Below are positions 55,968-64,000 of a DNA stretch of 64,000 nt, in pieces. The notes under the pieces were generated by a model, which did no database searches, was not told the origin of the DNA, and worked only from the letters and a program-made list of their open reading frames with translations. The number at the start of each line of letters is the position of its first letter. Positions within the stretch are counted from its first letter, which is position 1. Source of the DNA: Schistosoma mansoni (Eukaryota > Platyhelminthes > Trematoda > Strigeidida > Schistosomatidae); assembly GCF_000237925.1 (NCBI RefSeq), contig NC_031497.1:2076524-2140523 (forward strand). Direction: 5' to 3'. Both the position numbers and the translations under genes were made by a program.

Positions 55968-56458
55968 TACTTACTCACTTATTTACTTATATCTGTTACC
56001 CCCCGTGAAGGAGGATAGGCCGCCCACCAGAACTCTCCATCCAACTCTGTCCTCGGCAATCCCCTCCAGTTCTTCCCACTTACTATTTATTCTTCTGTTT
56101 GTTTCCTATTCCCAGCTCAGTGTGTTCATTGGTCACCCTCTTTTCTATATCCCCTCAGAATACCGAATTAGCGCTTGCCTAGTGATGCAGTTTGATGATT
56201 TCCATAACGTATGTCCTTAACCCCTCCAGCGTCTTTTCGAAATTTCCTCCTCAGCCTGAGTTGATTTGTTCTCACCCATAGTAGGCTATTGATGATGATA
56301 TCCGGTCAACGGACATTCAGTATCTTCCGTAGACAAATGTTTATAAATACGTATGCTTTTATGGTGATGGTTGTAGTAGTTCTTCAAGTTTCACCTCCGT
56401 ACAGTTGAACTGTCTTGATGTTCGCATAGAAGATTCTGACTTTGATGTTGGAATTATA
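55968..56458 (-). pseudogene. RTE-clade LINE 3' fragment, minus strand
   Basis: The left end is the antisense 3' terminus (TACTTACTCACTTATTTACT, TGTTACCCCCCGTGAAGGAG). The minus reading keeps the [20 protein letters not shown]-type tail and upstream RT C-terminal text with frame breaks. Same 3' subfamily as 22485. Confidence 0.83.
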
Positions 56459-56829
56459 TTTCAAATATTTTAAATGTTCGACTATTTTCTATAAACAACG
56501 TTTGCCTACTTATATGTAACCAAAGTACCATAAATGATTACTTTTACATTTAGGTATATTTAAAAATTGTTTTTCGAGAAATCTGATATTATATTCAAGG
56601 GAATGACTGTACAATAACCGGTACACTGTTTGCTGATACTATGCGATCACTTATTCATATCTGGGACATTAAGTAAACAAATCAGAAAAAAATAATCTGG
56701 ATAAGATAATTTACCTACAAAGTCGAAATGTTTTGAGTATTTGAAATATTTCTACATCCAAGTAACACTACACAAGGCTAATTTACATCAACATCGTTCA
56801 GTTTTGGAAATCATTTTAATTTATGAATG

Positions 56830-56932
56830 ATTGGAGAGTGAATGCCCACGTGTGCTCGACCACGATTCGAACCTAGGACTTCCGGTCTCATGCGCAGATG
56901 CCCAACCTCTAGGCCATTGAGCCTATGAATGA
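56830..56932 (-). repeat. H2 element, tRNA-like part only
   Basis: Antisense B box CGATTCGAACCTAGGAC and A-box remnants; no ribozyme. Confidence 0.65.
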
Positions 56933-57269
56933 AGAGTAACCGACTAAAAGTGATCTCCTTTAGCTTAAAAATATTAGAAGAATAATAAAAATAATTCTAT
57001 TTCTGCATTATCTCAATGCGTAAAACCCTTTTTCTACCAAATCTACTCAACTAATCTGAAATTATCAAGTCAAACATTGTTATTGATATTTATGATTCAA
57101 AGAATGTTTATATTATTATATGAATTTAAATTCACTAAAGAGGTATCCAGTCTACATAAAATCAGACTATTTTATGCTTGTTCACTATTAAAAGCCAGAA
57201 ATATGTTAAATACCAACCACATAAGATTTGCAAACACAATAGGCATTAATACTTGATCATTTCAAATAA

Positions 57270-57606
57270 TTTCGACAGGTATTTCTTGAATTTCTAGTGA
57301 AAAGCAGTAACCAGTGGAGTTCAACTGGGTCTGTTTTGAGATACTAAATCACTGAAGATAATGGTGGATGTGTGGCTCAATTTCGTGGATTGGTTGGATT
57401 TAGACATTATTACCGTTGGATGCCGGCTAGCTCAGTGTTCTAGAGGTTCACGCGCGAGACCGATCGGTCATTAGTTCGAATCCCGCGGGGCGGGGTCATG
57501 GATATGCATTGCTGGGGAGTCTAATACTAGTACATAACGGCCTTCCAATGCTTCTAGGTTTCCCATGGTGATCTAGCTTTAATTAACTGATGATCTCAAC
57601 TATTAA
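57270..57606 (+). repeat. H2 element, nearly full length, diverged
   Basis: 5' block, GTGGATTGGTTGG, A box CGGCTAGCTCAGTG, B box-like TTAGTTCGAATCCCGCG, hammerhead remnant (CUGGGGAG; CAUAACGG) and tail to TCTCAACTATTAAATTA. Confidence 0.84.
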
Positions 57607-57649
57607 ATTAAGAATTGTATAGAAGGGTAATAGTAAAATAATAACATAC

Positions 57650-57712
57650 ACTGTGATATTCCAATGAGTTGACTTAGTGTAAACCAAGTCTTCAGATTAA
57701 GTAAATAAAAAA
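57650..57712 (-). repeat. Penelope-type terminal-repeat relic with deleted hammerhead
   Basis: The minus strand keeps CUGAAGA, a stem-II-like CUUGG..CUAAG and the downstream AACTCATTGGAATATCAC that also follows the 42.15 kb ribozyme. The GAAA and GUC segment is missing. Confidence 0.5.
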
Positions 57713-57739
57713 ATGATCCATTTAAACTTATACAAATTT

Positions 57740-58203
57740 ACATTACATATAGAAATAAGATAGAATACTTAGTTGAAATCAGAATATAAACTAAGAAAGT
57801 GGTCTGAATAGTTTGAGGTCGTGAACTTTTTTGTGGTTAAGATTATTCTATATGAAACATTCCTGTGTATTTGTATGTATGAAAGTGATTATGAGAAAAA
57901 TATGTAATTGATTATCTATTTAAGCCTGGTTATTCATCCAACTTGAACTTGTTTATTAAAACAATCACATTAAGTTATGTTTATTTCTCAACAATAACAA
58001 CAACAACAACATTAAAAAATCAAAAAAAAATTAACAGTTGACATGCACCCTCACTCTTTGATTCCATACTATAAATTTCACCTTTTATTCATAACCACAA
58101 CTTTATTAACACAAATACAATGGAATGTTTCATATAGAATAATCTTGACTAAACAATTCATGACATTGAAATAATCAGACTATATTTAGTTTTGATTTTG
58201 TTG
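57740..58203. other. Unassigned AT-rich sequence
   Basis: No gene supported; a (CAA)n tract lies at about 57994-58011. Confidence 0.5.
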
Positions 58204-58204
58204 A

Positions 58205-58572
58205 AACTATGTATTATTATTGAGGGGTTGTTTGTGGAGATTTTTAGTCATTTTTTTTATATACAGTTGAAATCATGAGTCAGTTGAAGTTAGACCACCA
58301 TGGAAAACCTGGAAGAACTGGACTGTCGTTTCGTCCTATTGTGGGACTCCTCAGCAGTGCACATCCACGATCCCGCCTTGTGAGATTTGAACTCAGGACC
58401 TAACAGTCTCGCGCGCGAGCTCTCAACCGATAGACCACTGAGCCGGCATCCAACAGTGTTAATGTCTAACTTGAACCAATCCATGAAGTTGAGCAACCAT
58501 TTCACCAATGTCTTCAGCGAGTTAATATCTCGCTCTCGTGGATGCGCACTGCTGAGGAGTCCCATGATATGA
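58205..58572. repeat. H2 fold-back copy
   Basis: Antisense copy 58205-58530 (TTTGTGGAGATTTTTAG, tail, hammerhead with intact CUGAGGAG, GUCC/GGAC, GAAA and GUC but imperfect stem III CGACAG, boxes, 5' block) joined to a short sense piece (TCGTGGATGCGCACTGC). Confidence 0.86.
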
Positions 58573-58574
58573 AC

Positions 58575-60540
58575 TAAGAAACCATAACATAGATAATCAT
58601 CTTTTCCGAAATTTGACTTGATAATTTAAAACAAATTAAAGAAATAGGCATTTCAACTCAAAGACCTACCAACAAAAAGAGGTCAACCCGGAAGTATTTC
58701 AATCCTACAGTCCGTCACCATCATACTCCTTGAACTAATCGAATAAACCATACTTATCTGTCACGTTTAAATCCCTCGATAACCCTAATGCAAGCAGATC
58801 ACTAGGAATTATTTAACTAGTCACAAGACATCTTATACCAAATCGCCAGGTGGTTATAACACTCGTCTTTTGTTTACCATGTATACACATGAACGCCTCT
58901 TGCGTCACACACTGTTTTTACCTCTGCACCAGAAACCAGACATTCTTACATAACTATGCATTAAATCAATATGAACCTAGAAATTTCTCCTACTCATATA
59001 ATCATTCTATTACTACAGCAATACCAGGTCCTTCATTCGCTCAAGCTGCTTCCGGTGATTATCCGGAAAAACAGACATCCCAACTACACCCAATCTAGTT
59101 ACCACCAAAATACATAATACTGACGATGATCTTATCAGCCTTCCATACTTCATTGCACCTTACCGAACTTACTACCAATCAACAGACACTCAGTTTTAAG
59201 AGAAATCTCAACCTTAAGAACCATAGTCTTACCACCCACACCATCTTCTACGCTTGTCACTGAATCATAGTGCTCTTCTTGAGTTTCTGACTCAAAATTA
59301 TTTATTCAGAACAATGGAGTATACGAGGGATGGATACCTATTATACTACCTGGATTGTCAATTGACTGATACAGTCAAATACAGTTTTCGGCAGTTTACC
59401 AGAATCCGTTTCGATTTCAGTTAACACTATGAAGCATATCTACTACTGGGTTTTGAAAACACAGCTTCATATAATTCGACTACCATGGATATTTCTAGTA
59501 CTAATGTATTCATACATGTTTCTGTTCTAGATGTCCATGAGGAAGTCATTGAATCAGAAGACTCCAACCGCCGTAGAATAAACTGAACAACCAGTTGAGG
59601 ACAATCATTTGATGAAGAATTCTTAGTCACACTAGACTTCAATTGTTGGTCACAGTAAGTACACGTCTCCAACAGCATAACAACATACTCTACCTAGTAT
59701 TCTGTCGAGATATTATTTCACTTTCCGTGCAAGCTAGCAAAGATGTTAGATGTATTGTGGATTGAGCTTTTGTCTGTTCTCCTTCGCAAACACCCATTCA
59801 GTATCCAGACTATAAAAATGCTATCTGGAACCACCTGAAACCCTTGTTGAAGTGTTCATCTTGGGGAAACTTCTTCCCGAGCAGCAGTTTTGCAGATAAA
59901 CCAGACATATTCCATAAAATCAATAACTCGTTCTTACACTCAGCTGCACCTGTGAAAACATATAAGACTATTAAACATACCAGGTAATTATCTCAACGAA
60001 TTAACTTAATTGCATAGATGTTACTTGAAGTCTTTTATAGGCGCTAGTTTTTGACTCCAATGAACAATAATTATGATATTAATACTAATATTAATGACAA
60101 TAGTAATAATAATAATAATAATAAACATGAACTGTATCCCTTATTTTATGTAATTTCGAATACGATTTTTAAGTTAATCCCCAGTGATATAACAGTGATG
60201 TTGAAAGGCCAAGTATGAAATGTTTTGAGAATATAATTCATACAAATATATTTAGCAGCCAGACATAATGAGCAAGTTCATTCACAAACATTAGGATTGA
60301 CCAGACTAAGTTAATCAAATTGTTAATTGTTGACAATATGGAATGTAGACAAAAATGTTGTTAAACAAATATTCATTCAATAAAACCAACAACGTTACAG
60401 TTACACTTGCTTAGGTAACATAACAGTTTGTATTATTGCATTGTATCAGTTTACGATGCAATAATAAATTTGATTAAGTGTTTATATGTTCCAAGTACAT
60501 ATTGTAGCTGTTAATAAATCCCCGAAATCAGTAGCTCTGT
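58575..60540. other. Long region without confident genes
   Basis: Several mid-length open stretches occur on both strands (58850-59100 plus; 59427-59678 minus). The base composition is less AT-rich than the surroundings, which may reflect a very old LINE, but no motif could be fixed. An (ATA)n run lies at about 60103-60122. Confidence 0.35.
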
Positions 60541-60547
60541 AAGTGTT

Positions 60548-61048
60548 TGACAGCCCTCAAATGCCCTGGTACGGCCGAGAGTTCGCTCTCCCTCTCGAAA
60601 TGCTCCACATGGCCACGCGAATATATAGCCTCTGCCAGGGAAGTCCTACTCACTGCCTTCTCGTGGCATTACTGTTGGTTACGAAATTGAGAGGACGAAG
60701 AGCGAGTGTCCGGCGCTTTAACCGGGTTGGTGGACACGAAAAGTCAACCTAGGGGAGTTGGAAAACCCTGATTCCAAACCAATGGTGCACATGGGCTCCA
60801 GTATCCTGATGGAACGAATGGCGTATGAACCTATTGCTGGTCACCGGCTACCATGAGATTGCATCTCCTCACGATGCTCCACTGCCTTGTGGATCAGATC
60901 TTTAGGTCAAAGGCTCGGGGTGTGGCCCCCTAAGAAAACCACCTGCTTCAGTTTGGGCACCTGTGCAGTATCTCAGCCCTCACACAAATCAAATGAGATT
61001 TGTGAGGCGCATATTTATCTGGTGCTTTTTGTACCAATATTTATGTGT

Positions 61049-61080
<32 letters not shown>

Positions 61081-61082
61081 AG
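60548..61082 (+). repeat. Repeat X, 5'-truncated copy with (AAAT)n tail
   Basis: CAGCCCTCAAATGCCCTGG start, CTCTCGAAATGCTCCACATGG, GAGAGGACGAAGAGCGAGTG, CCACTGCCTTGTGGATCAGA, and a pure (AAAT)n tail at about 61042-61081. It lacks the head shared by the 33 and 37 kb copies. Confidence 0.82.
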
Positions 61083-61684
61083 TGTTTAACATCTGATGCC
61101 ACATTAGTTTTAATGAACTCATTTAGCTGAAGGCGCTTGGTCATGCATCCGTACCAGATCACGTTTTGGAACGGCGTGAGCAACATCTACGATCACTAGC
61201 CAGATTAGATCAGTCTTCTATATATTGATAACCCATCAAATATGACTTCCAACCTCCTCGCTTCTGACTTTTGATTTTACTGGGTGGGCGCGATCTAATT
61301 ATAGAAGGTGTTACTGGTAAAGTGTTGTCAAACTACAATACCCATGGTATCTTCAATATAGGTAGCTACAAGCAGAATGATTTTGCTCTAGTTTCACAAT
61401 TAACTATAATGTTTAGCCAAACCCAAAAAACTCAAAAGTAGAAGCCACTATTGAACAGTTTTCAGTACTTACGCGCGTTTCAAAGTACAAAATCCAGAAC
61501 ATCGATTCAATAAACGTCTAATTTGACTCCAAAAAGCATATATTTCCTCCATTTCACACATTGATTCATTTGGGCACGTTTGAAATCGTATTCTGTCACC
61601 AAAAATAAACTTACAGAAAACTTCGAATTAGAAGTAACATACAGAACTGATAACCCTACCTAATCTATTTCTTTCACTTATCCA

Positions 61685-61990
61685 AAATTAGCAAAGCTGT
61701 AACCTCCCTTAGAGTTTCAAAGAGTCGTGGAGTAGATGGCACTGCATTAATTTACGGTTCTAAATCTTTAACACGGTTAACCACAAGCTACATATGAGCA
61801 AACTCGTTTTTCAGAGTTACAGACCCACTATTCGCTTGACTTAATTCTCTTATCAGTCAATGACATCAAATAGTTGAAATAAACTTTTCCTTACGGTAAC
61901 AAGTGATAGTGCCTTGAGTCCGCTTCTATTTAGAGATTACAAAAACGATATCTGCAATAACGTCAGCTTGGGCGAATCTTTTCTACACCC
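61685..61990 (+). pseudogene. Decayed LINE reverse transcriptase fragment
   Basis: One frame gives KISKAVTSLRVSKSRGVDGT (RT motif 0/1 style, usually NKSxGPDG). After stops, another gives TVTSDSALSPLLFRDYKNDI (the VPQGSVLSPLLF..YINDI motif of CR1/jockey-like LINEs). Spacing is compatible with one RT. It is heavily mutated. Confidence 0.6.
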
Positions 61991-62012
61991 ACATGATCCT
62001 GAAATGATTTAT

Positions 62013-62305
62013 TCATTTTATCTTTATGGGTTTTGCCATATTTAAAATATTTTCAGTATAAAGTTCAACATGGTCGCTGTGTGATGTGAAAATTGATCTT
62101 TCAATTTGAGAATTACTGTGTGTGGATAGATTCCCATTTGGTGACCATTTGCTCAATTTTGAATTCACAATAAACGATATGGTATTATCTAGATTTATTG
62201 TGGTAGTATATATAGGATTCAGGAATTCCCATAGTCTGTCCTTTGCGAAACAATTTTCAACGTCTTCTAAGTAATTTACCACTTGGATATATAATAATGT
62301 CTCAT
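62013..62305 (-). other. Open minus-strand segment beside an LTR-A insertion
   Basis: The frame is open for about 97 codons from the LTR boundary to a TGA at 62013, reading ..LLYIQVVNYLEDVENCFAK, then DRLWEFLNPIY.. to KPIKIK. Composition looks coding-like, and an ATAAAT-type signal follows the stop. No family recognised, and the 5' end is now formed by the LTR. Confidence 0.3.
62302..62305. repeat. Target-site duplication of an LTR-A copy (left)
   Basis: TCAT; identical TCAT at 62611-62614. Confidence 0.65.
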
Positions 62306-62610
62306 TGTGGTGTGGGTTACTGATATCCACATTAGTAGTACATGGTGATGGTGGGGCATTGTATGTATTTCAGTAGAAGATCGATAAAGAGAGAACGGGA
62401 ACGGCACTCAATTGGTACGAAAATGCATGAAAAATTATAATCGGAGACTATGGACGGATATTTGCAGAAGAAACAGTCAAATTGAGACAATTGATTGTTA
62501 TTTTGCAAATTAACTATTCACCATATGGTTCTCATATTTTAATGAGATATTCTGTAATGTCGTGCTAAAATGTATTCGATTGTCCCTAACCGGTGTTCTT
62601 GTTCACTACA
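62306..62610 (-). mobile_element. Solo LTR, family LTR-A (305 bp), minus
   Basis: The minus strand starts TGTAGTGAACAAGAACACC and ends AACCCACACCACA. It has a perfect 4-bp TCAT duplication, the clearest support for the family's 4-bp target duplication. Confidence 0.82.
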
Positions 62611-62927
62611 TCATGTTATTGAATTAATATATTTACAGACTCTTGGTGTTAACTATACACAGGAGCGTAAGGTTGCTTGTTTAATTCTGTAGAATTATAC
62701 GAGATAATGAATTTGTTCAGTGCTATAGATATATCATATCCGTGATCTTTTGCCACAACAAAACATTGTACTAAGATTTTCAGCATCATAATTTCAAACT
62801 AATTCTTTGGTTTTAATAGTGAAAACACGTTTAAATAAGTTCTTCTAGTGATGTTGACACTTGGTGAAGTGCTTTCACCGAAAAACTCATTTCTACAAAT
62901 CATTTAAAATACGGCAAGTTTCCTATT

Positions 62928-63010
62928 CACTGGATGGGATGTCTAACCCCACAAACAACCCCTCTTCTTTATCCGGGCTCGGCGTAGGTAGTAAACACAG
63001 AAGGGCTTCT
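62928..63010 (+). repeat. RTE-type head fragment
   Basis: GGATGGGATGTCTAACCCCAC.. CTCTTCTTTATCCGGGCTCGG resembles the head at 9222 and 32398. No (TAAG)n tail. Confidence 0.55.
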
Positions 63011-63229
63011 CCTGATGAACAGAATCAAGACGTCCTAAACTCTATTAGTCATACAGTGATCTCATTAACACTAGTACAAAATTTGACTTACTAGATGGTG
63101 ACTTGGATATATTTGACTCATAGTTTATATAGAAACCATAGACAATGAATATTTATTGACAATTATAATTTACAATAAACTACTTTTTAAGTAAATATGT
63201 TTTTTATCTCCATCGCAACAACATAATTT

Positions 63230-63481
63230 TCAGTGTAATATACGTTGAAGTATTTCATTTATGGTTAAGTGTTTGATCTCCTCCAATTGTTTTGTATACC
63301 ATTCATCCTCTTCACTGTTTGTTCTATTATGAATATTATTATCGACATATTCATGGGACAATTTTCTTGTTCCGTTTTTATTGTTAGAAAGTGATTTGGT
63401 TTGTGATTGTCTTCTTTCAATCAGTGAATTCATTTCTTCTGAAATATACGGATAAAAAGCATTGGGTGTTTGTGAATACAT
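63230..63481 (-). CDS. Candidate small gene or terminal exon (83 codons)
   Basis: An open frame starts at an ATG at 63481 (in-frame stop just upstream) and stops with TGA at 63230. An AATAAA lies about 75-80 nt downstream (GTCAATAAATATTC on the minus strand). The product is hydrophilic, with a charged C-terminal half (SEEDEWYTKQLEEIKHLTIN) that could form a helix; it has no signal peptide or membrane segment. Family not recognised. It could be the last exon of a gene whose earlier exons lie to the right. Confidence 0.35.
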   Translation of the reverse strand: MYSQTPNAFYPYISEEMNSLIERRQSQTKSLSNNKNGTRKLSHEYVDNNIHNRTNSEEDEWYTKQLEEIKHLTINEILQRILH

Positions 63482-63604
63482 TCAACGATTATCAAAGCAT
63501 ACTATTGATATTATACTATTATGCGATGTTATTGTTATCATTGTCTCTCATTTGTTAATTTTACTAAGATAAAAGATGTTGTGTTGTACAAGACCAAATA
63601 CAAG

Positions 63605-64000
63605 ATTGTAAGCAAAAATGAATAGTGGCTAGCAGTGGAATCCAGGACGCGCGTTTCGTCCTATTCGGGACTCGTCAGCTGGATGTATACACATATGCCA
63701 ATAAGAGACTGACCAGTTGCAGTCCTAAACATCAATGGTGAGATTCAAACAAACAATACTAAGTGAATTTAAACATCACCCCATTGCACAAGCAAGTGGC
63801 TATCAGGAATCAGTGGCCGAGTGGATAACGCGATGGCGTTTGAGGCGAAAGGTACTGGGTTTGAGTCCCAGAATGAACATCAACTCAGATGGAGGTACAT
63901 CCAGCTGACGAGTCCCAAATAGGAAGAAACGCGCATCCTAGATTTCACTACTGGCCACTATCCATCTTCGCTTACAATGGTTGTGAATTAAGGCTATTTC
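63605..64000. repeat. Sm-alpha-type element (H1), fold-back with a full sense unit
   Basis: An antisense hammerhead arm (63605-63690) joins a sense unit from CATATGCCAATAAGAGACTG through the A box (TGGCCGAGTGG, 63826), B box (GGTTTGAGTCC) and hammerhead (63900-63950) to the window edge. The sense ribozyme is damaged in stem II (GGAAGAAAC) and reads CGCGCAUC at stem III and triplet. The antisense one is intact. Confidence 0.88.
63636..63692 (-). ncRNA. Hammerhead ribozyme, Sm-alpha type, core intact
   Basis: The minus strand reads UACAUCCAG, CUGACGAG, stem II GUCC/GGAC closing CGAAUA, GAAA, stem III CGCGCG, triplet GUC, then CUGGAUUCC. Stem I CCAG/CUGG abuts the core. This matches the natural schistosome ribozyme consensus. 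Confidence 0.85.

Noticed and set aside
59427-59678. 83-codon minus-strand frame
   Set aside because: No splice or poly(A) context and no recognisable motif; probably chance or old element debris.
1-64000. CRISPR arrays, operons, riboswitches or bacterial features
   Set aside because: The composition, introns and retroelements are those of a eukaryotic flatworm genome; no regular spacer arrays are seen.

Overview
The window looks like nuclear DNA of a schistosome blood fluke. The main evidence is several copies of the Sm-alpha-type tRNA-derived repeat carrying a hammerhead ribozyme (core CUGACGAG...GAAA, cleavage triplet GUC, Sm-alpha-style flanks). Fragments of RTE-clade, CR1/jockey-type and Penelope-like retroelements, solo LTRs, AT-richness and long intronic or intergenic stretches agree with this. 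I do not call the species.

The window is almost entirely intronic or intergenic sequence filled with mobile-element debris, and most of its open frames lie inside repeats. Five places look like host coding sequence, all on the minus strand: a splice-bounded exon at 156-560; a compact 75-codon secreted or neuropeptide-like precursor at 23119-23346; two splice-bounded open segments at 48523-48609 and 48822-49023 (the second faintly resembles the PSME4/Blm10 N-terminal region); one at 54869-55031; and a possible small terminal exon at 63230-63481.

The repeats are dominated by hammerhead-ribozyme retroposons. Four distinct hammerhead families can be read directly. H1 is the Sm-alpha-type element, about 334 bp per unit. 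H2 is a second tRNA-like hammerhead element, about 405 bp per unit, with roughly 36 copies making up about a sixth of the window by my coordinate sum. H3 is a Penelope-associated hammerhead at 42150-42205. H4 is a hammerhead seen once, at 10995-11043. All four have a self-complementary stem III with little or no loop, but with a different sequence in each family. H1 and H2 occur as more-than-unit-length head-to-tail copies and, very often, as fold-back inverted pairs whose 3' ends always face outward.

Other layers are: an RTE-like LINE present as 3' fragments and as a graded deletion series that keeps one 5' head and a (TAAG)n tail; Penelope-like RT and GIY-YIG fragments, one fused in frame to RTE sequence; two families of solo LTRs, one with 5-bp and one with apparent 4-bp target duplications; an (AAAT)n-tailed repeat with an inverted pair at 33.3 and 37.6 kb; and a third 3'-conserved repeat with AAT-rich tails. 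A plausible link is that Penelope-type machinery, which is tied to hammerheads and to tandem or inverted insertions in other animals, mobilised H1 and H2. That link is inference.
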